Shown: positions 44,002 to 53,497, numbered from the stretch's first letter. The stretch: 64,000 bases of DNA from Bacteriovoracaceae bacterium UBA3083 (GCA_002366565.1 DFBJ01000009.1:682195-746194); one strand, 5' to 3'. The notes: a model not told the origin generated them from the sequence alone. Program-made: numbers and translations.

Positions 44002-45447
44002 CTACAGTCCCCATTTATTTTTGAGGTAAGTTTCTACTTTTGTACGTTCAGAATCTGTAAGTATTTTATCGAAGACCAGAAATTCTCCAATGTAACCATT
44101 GAGTCTATCGCCGCCAGTTTTATCATCACCAAGTACATAGATACCGTTTCCTAGAAAGTCAGTTCTTGGAAAGTAGTTGTTAATGTCTGTATATACGTTA
44201 GTGCCATTTTCCCACTGGGATGATTGAGTACCAGAGTCTGTTGCAGTCCATATATTAAAGCTCGTATCATCTAGGTAGTAGTTAGTTCCTGCAGCATTGT
44301 ATCCATTCGTAAAAAAGAATCCTCTCCTGGCATTAGATCCACTATCTGCAGATCCTTCCTGGTAGAATTCAAAAAAGCATTTTCTTGTAGTATTTGTGTC
44401 CATCTTTCCTACAGTGATAATTGTAAGTCCATCATTGTTTGTTCGAACAAATGTTCCTTCTAACCCTCTGTCTAAATTATCAAAGCGAATTGCAGGGAGA
44501 CCGTTAAATACATTGGCATGATAAACTGGTTGTTTAGACTCACTAGCTTCTGTTGCAGCAGTTGCAAGACCAGTCAAGTCTTCCCATTGATCAATTTTAT
44601 CTCCATCAGATGGTTCAACTCCTCCGTTTGTTACATCTGTTGCACTTAACCATGCAATAGGGTTGAGAGAGAGGATGTCAAAGATCTCAGCGTTTACAAT
44701 ATCTGAGTAAGGGCCAAGGGTTCCGTTACTTGAAGCTACACGTATTTCATAAGTAACACCTGAGCTTAAGCCAGAAAGGTTTTTTGAATTGGTACTTGAG
44801 CTAGAGTTAATCCAACTTGATGTTCCCTGCTCTCTGTATTGAATGGTATAGCTTTCAATAGGTGTTCCATTATTATTTGGAACTGTCCATGTAACACCTA
44901 GGGAACTATTACTCGCTGTAGGTGCAGTCGTTACTCCTAAAACCTTATCTGGAGGAGTTGATGAAGTATCTACTAAAATATTATTTAATACTCCCATATT
45001 TTCAAATACTGTTAATTCGGCGGAGGTTCCTTCTGAGTTTTGAATAGTACCACCGTCTAAATTTATATTTGCTGAAGAGAGGGAGATTCCGTCACTATCA
45101 TTTAATCCTGAAGTAATAGTGTATTTAAATTCAATTCCATTTGTGCCTGTTCCTTGAAAGTATGAGGCCTCAACAACTGTACCTCCAATATTTAAATTTA
45201 ACTTTGGGGTACCTGTGACTGATACAACTTCTTCATAAATAACTTGGAAGATTAGCTCAGCACTCTCACCATAGGTTCCGTCTACAGGTTGATTAATTTG
45301 ATAAATAGATACTTCCTGCACTGGTGTCGTGTTAATTGGGTCACTTTGTGTTGACTCAATATCCTCCTCACCATTTTGCACTCCGCACGAAAGAAGAGTG
45401 AGGGTTAAGAAAGTTAAGAATATGTTTTTAATTTCTTTACTTATCAT
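44002..45447 (-). CDS. Lipoprotein with fibronectin type III and LamG-like domains
   Basis: From ATG 45447 the product is 481 residues with lipobox TLLSCGVQ. After an acidic linker, a bacterial Ig-like part (GTPKLNLNIGGTVVEASYFQ) leads to an FN3 domain (PPDKVLGVTTAPTASN ... YTIQYREQGTSSW ... YEIRVASSNG), then a LamG/concanavalin-like C-terminal domain (NPIAWLSATDVTNGG, QWEDLTG, GYIGEFLVFDKILTDSE). This arrangement is typical of surface adhesins and of marine predators and Bacteroidetes. The FN3-to-LamG order supports glycan or protein binding. Confidence 0.78.
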   Translation of the reverse strand: MISKEIKNIFLTFLTLTLLSCGVQNGEEDIESTQSDPINTTPVQEVSIYQINQPVDGTYGESAELIFQVIYEEVVSVTGTPKLNLNIGGTVVEASYFQGTGTNGIEFKYTITSGLNDSDGISLSSANINLDGGTIQNSEGTSAELTVFENMGVLNNILVDTSSTPPDKVLGVTTAPTASNSSLGVTWTVPNNNGTPIESYTIQYREQGTSSWINSSSSTNSKNLSGLSSGVTYEIRVASSNGTLGPYSDIVNAEIFDILSLNPIAWLSATDVTNGGVEPSDGDKIDQWEDLTGLATAATEASESKQPVYHANVFNGLPAIRFDNLDRGLEGTFVRTNNDGLTIITVGKMDTNTTRKCFFEFYQEGSADSGSNARRGFFFTNGYNAAGTNYYLDDTSFNIWTATDSGTQSSQWENGTNVYTDINNYFPRTDFLGNGIYVLGDDKTGGDRLNGYIGEFLVFDKILTDSERTKVETYLKNKWGL

Positions 45448-45727
45448 ATATATCAACTCCTTATCGGGGTCTTTTGAATAATTATAATGACTTTATAGAG
45501 TAAAAACTAAGAAGTGCGTAATTTCAGTAGGTTATTTGTCAGGTTTTCTTAAGCTTCCGCTTCTATATGCCTCAGAACCGTGGATGTAGTACCTTTAAGT
45601 ATCTATTAATACAGTCTAGTTAATAAGATTTTTCTTGAGGCTCAAGGTTACTTAATTGGATAAAATAACAGTGTATAAAAGGAACATTACTCATTTCAAA
45701 GAGAGTTATCTTTGTTAAGAGTAGGGC

Positions 45728-46495
45728 ATGAAAATATTAATACTTTTAGTCCTATGTACATCTACTTATGCAAACTCATTCTACACAAGTGGAGAGTTGA
45801 ACATCTTAACTGGCACACTCACTGATTATGAATTGAAGCAGGAGTTACAGCTGATCTCTTCTAAGGCGCAAATTGAAAATGAGTATAGAGAAGCTAAGTG
45901 GTTTCTTTATACTGATGTTTATTTAGAGCAGGATAAAAAAGGGCGATACTTTATTGAAGACGTATATTGTGAAAAGAAGTTTTTCAATAATGCTGGTCCT
46001 GAGAGTTTACCTAGAGGAAGCAAGACGAATATAGAACACTCATGGCCTCAGAGTAAGTTTAGTAAGGAATTTGGTAAGTATCTTCAAAAAGGGGATCTTC
46101 ACCACCTTTTCATTGCAAACTCTAAAGCTAATCACGCCAGATCAAATTTTAACTTTGGAGAGGTTGAGTCTTACTTTAATACTCATGGGCATTGTGAGAA
46201 TGCTGGCCTGGGATTACTTGTTGATACCCCTGATTATGTCGCAAGTAGTTCTAACGAACATTATGAGCCGCCTAAGAAGATTCGAGGAAATATTGCAAGA
46301 GCTCTATTTTATTTTTCAGTAAGGTATAAAAAGAAAATTAATGATACTCAGGAATACTTTTTAAAGAAGTGGCATAGAGAAGATCCTGTTGATGATAAAG
46401 ACAGAAATCGTAATACTCGTATTATGAAAATTCAGGGAAATCGTAACCCGTTTGTTGATTACCCAAGTTTAGTTGATAGGATTAAAAACTTTTAA
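45728..46495 (+). CDS. Exported endonuclease I (EndA-type DNase)
   Basis: The 255-residue precursor has a short signal peptide (MKILILLVLCTSTYA). It carries the endonuclease I beta-beta-alpha-metal motif TNIEHSWPQSKF (catalytic His and metal ligands), HLFIANSKANHARSNF with the second half, and PPKKIRGNIARALFYFSVRY. Members degrade double-stranded DNA in the periplasm or medium. For a predator, digestion of prey DNA is the obvious use. SD GTAGGG lies close to the ATG. Confidence 0.88.
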   Translation: MKILILLVLCTSTYANSFYTSGELNILTGTLTDYELKQELQLISSKAQIENEYREAKWFLYTDVYLEQDKKGRYFIEDVYCEKKFFNNAGPESLPRGSKTNIEHSWPQSKFSKEFGKYLQKGDLHHLFIANSKANHARSNFNFGEVESYFNTHGHCENAGLGLLVDTPDYVASSSNEHYEPPKKIRGNIARALFYFSVRYKKKINDTQEYFLKKWHREDPVDDKDRNRNTRIMKIQGNRNPFVDYPSLVDRIKNF

Positions 46496-46506
46496 TCTAT
46501 ATATTA

Positions 46507-46538
46507 AGGATTGAGTAAAGATCACTTCACTCAATCCT
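46507..46538. terminator. Hairpin between convergent genes
   Basis: AGGATTGAGT (46507-46516) and ACTCAATCCT (46529-46538) form a 10-bp stem with a 12-base loop. No strong T-run on either side, so it is a weak or bidirectional terminator between endonuclease I and the CurA-type reductase. Confidence 0.5.
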
Positions 46539-46545
46539 AATTCTT

Positions 46546-47586
46546 CTAAAGATCTATTGGGCCTACTTGAACAACTAGCTTTCCAAAATTCTTTCCAACT
46601 AGTAATCCTTTGAATGCTTCAACAGTATTCTCAAGTCCTTTAACCATGTCTTCTTTGTAACTTAGTTTCCCTTCTGCAAGCCATTCTCCCATTTGAGTTG
46701 AGAACTCCTCATAGCGGTGACCAAAGTCATCAAACACTATAAAGCCTTGCATCTTGATTCTCTTTTTAAGTAGAGTTCCCATTAGAAGTGAAAGGCGATC
46801 AGGTCCTGCTGGAAGCTCTGTTACATTGTACTGAGAAATCATTCCACATAGTGGAATTCTAGCGCATGTATTTAGAAGAGGCATAACAGCATCAAAAACT
46901 TTTCCACCAACATTCTCATAGTAAACATCTATTCCCTCTGAACAAGCAGCTTCAAGTTCTTTTTCAAAAGTTTCACTCTTATGATTAATACAGCTATCAA
47001 CTCCAAGTTTTTCAATTGCATAGTTACACTTCTCTTCACTGCCAGCGATACCAACAACTTTACAACCTTTGATCTTAGCAATCTGTGCAACAAGACTTCC
47101 TACTGCACCAGTTGCACCAGCAACAACGACTGTCTCTCCCTCTTTAGGGTTTCCAATCTCTAGTAATCCCATAAATGCTGTTAAACCTGGCATTCCCATT
47201 ATACCTAGTGCGTAAGAAGGTTTAGGCATACCTTTATTTAATTTAAGTAAACCTACACCATCAGAGATTAAGTAATCTTGCCAACCTCCAAAAGCTACAA
47301 CGAGGTCTCCTTCTTGAAAGTTGTCATTTAATGACTTCTCAACTTTGCAAACACTTCCACCAACCATTACATCTCCTAGAGCTACAGGGGCTGCATAGGA
47401 CTCTGCATCACTCATTCTTCCTCTCATGTAAGGATCAAGTGAAAGGTAGACTGTTCTTAAAAGAACTTGTCCTTTCTCTGGAGTAGGAACTTCTGTTTCA
47501 ATAAGCTTGAAGTCTGAATTAACAGGTGCTCCTTTGGGTCTCTGCGCTAAAGTTATTTGTCTATTTATTGTTTTTGATTGGGCCAT
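46546..47586 (-). CDS. NADP-dependent oxidoreductase, CurA/YncB type (MDR superfamily)
   Basis: The 346-residue product matches the leukotriene-B4-dehydrogenase/CurA branch: LSLDPYMRGRM at the N-terminus, GMPGLTAFMGLLEIGNPKEGETVVVAGATGAVGS for the cofactor fold, and DVYYENVGGKVFDAV. These cytoplasmic enzymes reduce activated double bonds of enones with NADPH. Monocistronic; an old-yellow-enzyme homologue also occurs in the window, suggesting attention to reactive electrophiles, but no link is visible. Confidence 0.9.
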   Translation of the reverse strand: MAQSKTINRQITLAQRPKGAPVNSDFKLIETEVPTPEKGQVLLRTVYLSLDPYMRGRMSDAESYAAPVALGDVMVGGSVCKVEKSLNDNFQEGDLVVAFGGWQDYLISDGVGLLKLNKGMPKPSYALGIMGMPGLTAFMGLLEIGNPKEGETVVVAGATGAVGSLVAQIAKIKGCKVVGIAGSEEKCNYAIEKLGVDSCINHKSETFEKELEAACSEGIDVYYENVGGKVFDAVMPLLNTCARIPLCGMISQYNVTELPAGPDRLSLLMGTLLKKRIKMQGFIVFDDFGHRYEEFSTQMGEWLAEGKLSYKEDMVKGLENTVEAFKGLLVGKNFGKLVVQVGPIDL

Positions 47587-47717
47587 ATTATACTCCTGAT
47601 CTAAGTCATTGGTTTTTAATAAAATTCATCTACTCTAGTGTTACTGTAAAAGATCAGTTTTTTATAGAAGAATGGTGAATATCTAACATTCTTTTAAGAA
47701 AAGCTTGTTATGATTGA

Positions 47718-47731
47718 CAAACTTAAGTTTG
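47718..47731. promoter_or_regulatory. Perfect 14-bp palindrome CAAACTTAAGTTTG
   Basis: It lies 51 bases before the GTG of the next gene and directly follows TTGA, so a TTGACA-like box overlaps it. It is a possible operator; no known regulator is suggested. Confidence 0.3.
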
Positions 47732-47781
47732 GTGAGTGAACCTTATAGCTGATTTTATTTATTATACTTTAGGAGAGGGAC

Positions 47782-48858
47782 GTGAGATCAATAATTTCAA
47801 TTCTTTTTATTTCAATGTTTATGAGTACAACAGCTTGTGCCTCATCTTCAAATGATAATTTTTTACGTGGATTAGTTTCTGGATCTAGAGGTGGAAACTC
47901 TGTTGGCCCTGCAGTTGAATTTGATTCTGCAATTCCTCAAACGTGGAAGGATATTCGTGAAGAAAGTATCTCTAAATTTGAGAGAGATAGAAGAGCGATT
48001 CTTGCTATGCAGGGAGAGTTTGAAGTGAGCTTTGAATTTTTAGAGGCCTTTCTTATGGATACAGATAAGAAGAAGGACACTCCTTACTTTTCAAAGGCTA
48101 CAGAAATAGTAAAAGTTATTGAAAACCGCGAAGACTTTATTTCATTACAACATATAATTGTTATGTATTTCAAAATGAATGGAGAGGTTCAAGGTCCAGT
48201 AGTTGTTAAACATTGGAGACAAGACTGGGAATGGGAAGGACGTGATAGATTTCTATACCAGGGATCTAATAAGTGGAATACAAACTCAGTAAATGGAAAA
48301 GAGAATACTGGAAAATGGGTTTGGAATGTTTTCCAAGTAGACGATTCTCCAAGATATAGTGGAGTTGGTGAGTGGAACCATCTTGAGTCAGCATCATTTT
48401 TTAATAGTGATATGATGTCTCGTCCACTTCCAAGAAGAGAGTTCTCTGTACGTAGTGATTATAATCTTTTAATGGGTAAAGAAACTCTAATTGTAACTCC
48501 TAATAATTGGTACCACGAGCAAAAAGCTTTCAAACATGAAGGTGACTTAAAGAATGGTAAATTTAACGGGAAACTTCTAAGTAGAGAAGTAGGTCAAAAT
48601 ACTTATAAGAGAATTAAGAATTTTGATTGGTCTGCAGGGCTAAAGTACTGGGATAAGACACAAGGTTACTGGAGTGATGTAAGAGCTGTTTGGAAAGAGC
48701 TAGTAAAGAGAGAATCTCTAGAACTTAGAGGCTCTGTAGATGGTGTGAAGTTATTTTCTAAGCACTTTACACAGGCCGAAGATGATAAAGTATTAGCGAT
48801 GCCTTCAAAAGAAAGACAAGCTCTTATAATGAAGACTATTTCTAAATATATAAAGTAA
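47782..48858 (+). CDS. Exported lipoprotein-like protein of unknown function
   Basis: A GTG start at 47782 follows AGGAGAGGG. The 358-residue precursor carries a lipobox-like MSTTACASS (Cys19), so lipidation is likely. The mature part has Gly/Arg-rich GLVSGSRGGNSVG, then a mixed region with unusual Trp density (KHWRQDWEWEGRD, KWVWNVFQVDD, FDWSAGLKYWD). No family recognised. A GC-rich hairpin follows the gene. Confidence 0.65.
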   Translation: MRSIISILFISMFMSTTACASSSNDNFLRGLVSGSRGGNSVGPAVEFDSAIPQTWKDIREESISKFERDRRAILAMQGEFEVSFEFLEAFLMDTDKKKDTPYFSKATEIVKVIENREDFISLQHIIVMYFKMNGEVQGPVVVKHWRQDWEWEGRDRFLYQGSNKWNTNSVNGKENTGKWVWNVFQVDDSPRYSGVGEWNHLESASFFNSDMMSRPLPRREFSVRSDYNLLMGKETLIVTPNNWYHEQKAFKHEGDLKNGKFNGKLLSREVGQNTYKRIKNFDWSAGLKYWDKTQGYWSDVRAVWKELVKRESLELRGSVDGVKLFSKHFTQAEDDKVLAMPSKERQALIMKTISKYIK

Positions 48859-48874
48859 TAATTAAAGTACCCAC

Positions 48875-48915
48875 AGGGCCAGGTTCTTCTGGCCCTAATA
48901 TCCTCAATTTTTCTT
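48875..48915 (+). terminator. Rho-independent terminator
   Basis: AGGGCCAG (48875-48882) and CTGGCCCT (48889-48896) form a perfect eight-bp GC-rich stem with a six-base loop; a TTTTTCTT run starts about ten bases later. Confidence 0.55.
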
Positions 48916-49004
48916 AAGTTACAAGAACTTATTTCCATATCTTAAACAAAACTAAAAGATTGTATACTTGATTTGATTATCATTAAGTCGAAGGAATATA
49001 TTTT

Positions 49005-50084
49005 ATGATTAGAATTTCAGCAGTTCTCTTATCTTTCTTAGTTGTCCCTTCTAGTTATGCAAGTATGACTAGTGCTTCAATATTTAAAGAAATGCAGTCA
49101 ACTAATCCTGGTGTTATCTCAGGAAGAACCGCTGCAACTTTCTCTGCTCTTGTAAAAAAAGATCAAATAACTATTGAGCAGTCAGATTTATCTGCAGGCC
49201 CATTAGGAGCAGGCTCTAGTTTTGAATCATCAATTGATATTATAAATTATAGTGCTTTCTATGGAGGTAAGGGCGGTGGACTTACTACCGAAATTTTTGC
49301 AGAAACTGGATCTGGTGGTAAGAATGATAAAATTATTGAACCAGGAAATACTGTAGAATACACAACTGATTCATCATTAACTAATATGAGCATTGGTCTT
49401 GGATTATTTAAGGGATTAGGGATTTCATTACTTAAAGTTGATGCAGAGGATTCTCAAAATGTGACTGGAACTCTTGGAGGTAGTGCTATTAATATTAATA
49501 CAACTTCAGAGACGTCGGTTACAGGTTTTACTGTTGGAACTGCTTTTAATTTAGGTTTAGATTATGGTTTTTTCTATCAGAAAGCAGATTATGAAACAAA
49601 GACCAATGCTGTTTACGCAAGCGGTAGTGGAGATGGAGAGATCTCTGGTGATAGAGTAGGCCTAGGTGTAGGTCACTCAAATAAAGTCTTTAGAACTGAA
49701 GTTGGATATGTTCGTAACGTTAAGGCAATGAACGCTGGTGATTCGGGTGAATTGACGCCATCAATGATAGAGTTTACGGCCGAAGCAAAGCTTGGAAAGT
49801 TAAAGCTTGGATACACTGGTCGATACATGATGGATGGTTTCTTCTTATATCGAAATATTCTTTTTAATGTTCTAGCTTACCAAGGTACGAACGAAGCAAG
49901 ACTTGATAATACATTTAACTTCTCTTATGGAAGTGATTCTAAAGGACATTCTTTTAGTGGATCAGTATCAATTGGTACTACGGAGTCTGAACAGACGCAG
50001 AATTTAATATCTAGTGATAATACAAAGTATAAAACTGTTACTTCTTCTAAGTCTTTTAGTCTGAGTTATTCTTATATATTTTAA
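49005..50084 (+). CDS. Predicted outer-membrane beta-barrel protein
   Basis: The 359-residue precursor has a signal peptide ending at SSYAS. The mature protein is Gly/Ser/Thr-rich with alternating strands (GFTVGTAFNLGLDYGFFY, KLKLGYTGRYMMDGFFLY) and finishes SFSLSYSYIF with a C-terminal Phe, characteristic of BAM substrates. It resembles transporter-like small barrels but no defined family is recognised. A hairpin terminator with a T-run follows. Confidence 0.7.
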   Translation: MIRISAVLLSFLVVPSSYASMTSASIFKEMQSTNPGVISGRTAATFSALVKKDQITIEQSDLSAGPLGAGSSFESSIDIINYSAFYGGKGGGLTTEIFAETGSGGKNDKIIEPGNTVEYTTDSSLTNMSIGLGLFKGLGISLLKVDAEDSQNVTGTLGGSAININTTSETSVTGFTVGTAFNLGLDYGFFYQKADYETKTNAVYASGSGDGEISGDRVGLGVGHSNKVFRTEVGYVRNVKAMNAGDSGELTPSMIEFTAEAKLGKLKLGYTGRYMMDGFFLYRNILFNVLAYQGTNEARLDNTFNFSYGSDSKGHSFSGSVSIGTTESEQTQNLISSDNTKYKTVTSSKSFSLSYSYIF

Positions 50085-50125
50085 TCTGATTTAATAGACT
50101 TAAGATTTTTTCGTTGAGAGGAGAA

Positions 50126-50158
50126 GTGGGTCATCGCTTTGACCCACCTTCATTTTTC
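50126..50158 (+). terminator. Rho-independent terminator, possibly bidirectional
   Basis: GTGGGTCA (50126-50133) and TGACCCAC (50140-50147) form a perfect eight-bp stem with a six-base loop, followed by CTTCATTTTTC. It lies between convergent genes. Confidence 0.7.
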
Positions 50159-50418
50159 TATTTAGATAAAAGAATATCTACAAAAGTAGTACCACTATTT
50201 ATAGAAGATTTTAGTTTTGCGTTTTGATTTTTAATAAGGACTTTTTTCTCAGTAAAAAGTTTTTTAAACTGACCTTTTGAAATCTCTTTAAGTTCTAGGT
50301 TTTCGTCCTGAGCTTTCAAAGCTTCAAATAGAACGGTATCAAGTTTTTGTCCTGAATCTTCTAGTTCAAGAGTTATACGAAATGAGTTCTCAGGTTTTTC
50401 TGGTTGCTGTATTGTCAT
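50158..50418 (-). CDS. Small S4-like putative RNA-binding protein
   Basis: The 86-residue product from about residue 22 follows the S4 RNA-binding pattern: GQKLDTVLFEALKAQ, a helix ISKGQFKKLFTEKKVLIKN, and a final SGTTFVDILLS strand. In pseudouridine synthases the same module reads RLDxxL ... SRSxxxxLIxxGxVxVNG. Here it stands alone with no catalytic domain, as in HslR/YbcJ-type proteins, but the basic residues are fewer. Assignment is by pattern only. Confidence 0.5.
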   Translation of the reverse strand: MTIQQPEKPENSFRITLELEDSGQKLDTVLFEALKAQDENLELKEISKGQFKKLFTEKKVLIKNQNAKLKSSINSGTTFVDILLSK

Positions 50419-50563
50419 CTTTATTGCCTTGTAATCATGTTTTAAAAAACATATTTTAACATTAGAATAAGCAAAGGTCTGTAAGTACTTTAACTTTACT
50501 GACAGGTAAACTGATTCTTGCTAAGAAAGCTATATAGACTTTTCTATTTAGTTAACTAAGGTA

Positions 50564-51079
50564 TTGGATTTAGGCGTGGATATATTAAAGTACTTTAAAG
50601 GTTACCCTGATGAGATATTAACTCAGATTGAATCTTTGGCGAAATCTGGAAATCTAAGATCTTACTTAGTAGCTAAATATCCACATCCTCACACTATTTC
50701 ATCTGATAAGCTTCTCTTTCAATACACAAATGAAATAAAGCAACAGTATATGAAAAAGGCACCTCAGCTGAGTAAGGTGATTTATGAAAAGCAAAAAGAT
50801 ATTGTTCAAAGAGCACTAGGTAATCATACTTTTGTAAGTCGAAATCACGGTGGAAAATTAAAGAGTAAGCATGAGATAAGAGTTTCTGTAACTCTAAAGA
50901 ATGCTCCAGAAGAGATGCTTAGGATGTTAGTAGTTCATGAACTTGCTCACTTTAAAGAAAAGGAGCACAATAAGGCCTTTTATAATCTCTGTGTCTATAT
51001 GCAGGAGGATTATCACCAAATGGAATTTGATCTAAGGCTCTATTTACTATTATTAGATTTAGGACAGACTCTCTATTAA
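50564..51079 (+). CDS. YgjP/DUF45-like zinc metallopeptidase-domain protein
   Basis: The 171-residue product has the zincin signature VVHELAHFKEKEHNKAFY, i.e. HELxH plus a downstream His in the YgjP-like spacing (HELAH-x5-H). The preceding segment (SKHEIRVSVTLKNAPEEMLRML) is also in keeping with YgjP. A TTG at 50564 is used with AAGG just upstream; a GTG at 50576 is an alternative. No signal peptide, so cytoplasmic. Some relatives act with restriction or DNA-repair systems, but no partner is present here. Confidence 0.75.
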   Translation: MDLGVDILKYFKGYPDEILTQIESLAKSGNLRSYLVAKYPHPHTISSDKLLFQYTNEIKQQYMKKAPQLSKVIYEKQKDIVQRALGNHTFVSRNHGGKLKSKHEIRVSVTLKNAPEEMLRMLVVHELAHFKEKEHNKAFYNLCVYMQEDYHQMEFDLRLYLLLLDLGQTLY

Positions 51080-52149
51080 AAAGAGAGTGATGCCGCTAAT
51101 TTAAGTTTGTGTTCTTTGTTATCACTTCCGTCATTATTTCTACTGTCTCCGTGGATATATTCTGCTGCTAGGTTTAGCCTCTTTATGTCTACAGAATATG
51201 AAGCGTAGTAATAAAGAAGCTTAAAGTCTCCAGATTCAGATCTTGTTTGGTGATTTACTCCAAGCATTACTCTAGAGTTTTCTTTCAGTCTATATCCTAG
51301 AATACCTTCAATTCCATCAGAGTGAACAAATCTACTATCGTTTGTAAGCTCTAGGTCTTTGGCCCTTGTATAAACTCCATTTAAAAAGAACTTACTGAAG
51401 TTGTATTTAAATCCGTAAGAAATACTTAACTGAGATTCATTTTGGCCGTTATTATCAAATATCAAATTTAAAGCTGAGATTCCTAACGTGTACTTATTTT
51501 TAACATATTGAATAGAAGCAGCTTGTGCTTGCTTATAGACAAGAGAGGAGTCTGCCGTTCCATCTCCGTCAAAGTCATATGAGATCATTTCTTTTCCTGT
51601 AAGCTTTGTTTGTAACCCAAAGCGGAAATTTTCATATTTATATCTTAGTTGAATAACTTCTGATGCTCTATATGTACCATCAACTTCACCTGTCGCTGTG
51701 TAGGCTGATGAAGCTCTTGCACCATCCGTAAAAAATAAGTCAGTATATTCAGCTACGTCGTAGAAGATTGACCACATTTTCCCCGCTGAAATTGTAAGGT
51801 CTTTATTGTTTAAACTTAGATATCCTAGACGATTTCCAAAAGGTCCACTATTTGAAACGACATCATATTGCTTTCCTTCAAAGTTTGAAGAGCCAAAACC
51901 ACTATTATTTCTATTTGTATTGATAGACCATTCTGCACGTAGTGAGGCAGTCCAACCTTCCATGATCTCTTCTTCGTTATAAGTTATACCAAGTCTCGAA
52001 GAGTTATCTCCAAGCGCCTGAGAGCCTTCATCAAAGTCTACAGCTGAGAGGAGTGCAATCTTTCCATAAATACCCAGTTTATCAGTTATTAAAGCAAAGC
52101 TATTAGCACTTACAAGTAATAAGAAGAAAGAAATTAAGATTTTGTTCAT
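51076..52149 (-). CDS. Gram-negative-type porin
   Basis: The 357-residue precursor has a signal peptide ending at SFA and general-porin features: KLGIYGKIALLSAVDFDEG, SRLGITYNEEEIMEGW, LRAEWSINT, GPFGNRLGYLSL, and a terminal LKLAASLSF with Phe at the end. This places it with the 16-stranded OmpC/porin_4 group. It overlaps the YgjP-like gene by four bases at the 3' ends. Confidence 0.83.
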   Translation of the reverse strand: MNKILISFFLLLVSANSFALITDKLGIYGKIALLSAVDFDEGSQALGDNSSRLGITYNEEEIMEGWTASLRAEWSINTNRNNSGFGSSNFEGKQYDVVSNSGPFGNRLGYLSLNNKDLTISAGKMWSIFYDVAEYTDLFFTDGARASSAYTATGEVDGTYRASEVIQLRYKYENFRFGLQTKLTGKEMISYDFDGDGTADSSLVYKQAQAASIQYVKNKYTLGISALNLIFDNNGQNESQLSISYGFKYNFSKFFLNGVYTRAKDLELTNDSRFVHSDGIEGILGYRLKENSRVMLGVNHQTRSESGDFKLLYYYASYSVDIKRLNLAAEYIHGDSRNNDGSDNKEHKLKLAASLSF

Positions 52150-52287
52150 AACGTATCCATTTTTAATTAACGTAATATGTTTAGTAAAAGTTTATTGTTT
52201 AATGATCAAAATAGCTATATTTTTTTAGAAAAATTATACTGGGCGTTGTCACTTTAACTATTATTAAAACTCCTATACTCTTATGTA

Positions 52288-52668
52288 ATGATTTCTATTT
52301 TTAATACTTTTCTCATTTTCATATTACAGGGAGTACTTGCTTTAAGCTTTAGTAGTACTCATATAAGTAAAGTGGACATTGGAGATCATATTCAACAATT
52401 TGAATCTTTTAATAGAACACATCACGATAATATTGATGATGATTTTGTGCCACATAATCATACCCATAAGCATTCAAAAGACGGTAAAGAGCACGAACAT
52501 AAGCATGAACATACAAAAGTAACTCAATTTGAAGTGTTGAAGTTTCATACTATCAGTTCTTCAGAGATAGCTTTTGAATTGTCATATTATAATAAGCAAA
52601 CATTCTCTAGTACAATCTATCTTTCAACAAAGCACACTCTCGAAATTTTTAGACCTCCAATTGTTTAA
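52288..52668 (+). CDS. Histidine-rich exported or membrane-anchored protein
   Basis: The 126-residue product has an N-terminal hydrophobic segment (MISIFNTFLIFILQGVLALS) and a central run of alternating His (HNHTHKHSKDGKEHEHKHEH, residues about 56-75), surely metal-binding. The C-terminal 45 residues form a short beta domain ending in RPPIV. It is the first gene before hupE and a second His-rich protein, so all three likely handle the same metal in the periplasm. The SD is weak. Which metal (Ni, Co, Zn or Cu) cannot be read. Confidence 0.68.
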   Translation: MISIFNTFLIFILQGVLALSFSSTHISKVDIGDHIQQFESFNRTHHDNIDDDFVPHNHTHKHSKDGKEHEHKHEHTKVTQFEVLKFHTISSSEIAFELSYYNKQTFSSTIYLSTKHTLEIFRPPIV

Positions 52669-52717
52669 GACTAGTAACTTAAAAAAATTAAATTAATCAA
52701 TAAACATTGGAGAATAT

Positions 52718-53497
52718 ATGTTTAAGCTATTACTTGGCTTATCATCACTTATACTCACTGCAAGCTCATTTGCTCACGGTATTAGTGAAAGTACAAAACA
52801 AGCGATGATTGAAGGCGGTTACCTTCAATATATCTGGCTTGGCGCAGAACACATGATTACTGGATATGATCACTTACTTTTTCTATTTGGAGTGATCTTC
52901 TTTTTGACTGGATTCAAAGATATTGTAAAATTTATTAGTGTTTTTACACTAGGTCACAGTATAACTTTAATCTTTGCAACCTTTATGAGCATCACTGCAA
53001 ATTACTGGTTAGTAGATGCCGTTATAGCACTGAGTGTTTGTTATAAAGGGTTTGATAATAATGGAAGATTTAAAAGCTATTTAGGGTTTAAAAAGTCACC
53101 AAATCTTTTAGTGATGGTATTCATTTTTGGACTCATTCATGGCTTTGGTTTATCGACAAGGTTACAGCAATTGCCTTTAGGGGAGAAAGGTGCTGGTATG
53201 CTAATGCGTATCATATCTTTTAATGTTGGAGTTGAGCTAGGTCAAATATGTGCACTTGTTGTAATGCTTTTTGTTCTTACTCAGCTAAGAAAAATAAAAG
53301 CATTCACTATAATATCTAAGGTTGCTAATGATGGTTTAGTTATAGCAGGTTCATTGTTATTTCTAATGCAGATACATGGATATTTACACAATAGTAACCC
53401 TGATGAATTTGGATTTCCTAAAGATAGTCATATTCATCACCATTTAGACCTTGAAAAAGATAAGCAAAATAAAACTAACAAACACGATAATATTTAG
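52718..53497 (+). CDS. HupE/UreJ-family membrane protein (putative metal transporter)
   Basis: The 259-residue product starts with a signal-like segment ending FAHG, then GAEHMITGYDHLLFLFGVIFF and GHSITL, IHGFGL and NVGVELGQ, all signatures of the HupE/UreJ_2 group, with six or seven membrane segments. His/Asp residues in GYDH and IHGFG are candidate metal ligands. The C-terminus is HIHHHLDL. HupE and UreJ import nickel or cobalt. No hydrogenase or urease genes are in the window, so the metal is unknown. Confidence 0.85.
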   Translation: MFKLLLGLSSLILTASSFAHGISESTKQAMIEGGYLQYIWLGAEHMITGYDHLLFLFGVIFFLTGFKDIVKFISVFTLGHSITLIFATFMSITANYWLVDAVIALSVCYKGFDNNGRFKSYLGFKKSPNLLVMVFIFGLIHGFGLSTRLQQLPLGEKGAGMLMRIISFNVGVELGQICALVVMLFVLTQLRKIKAFTIISKVANDGLVIAGSLLFLMQIHGYLHNSNPDEFGFPKDSHIHHHLDLEKDKQNKTNKHDNI

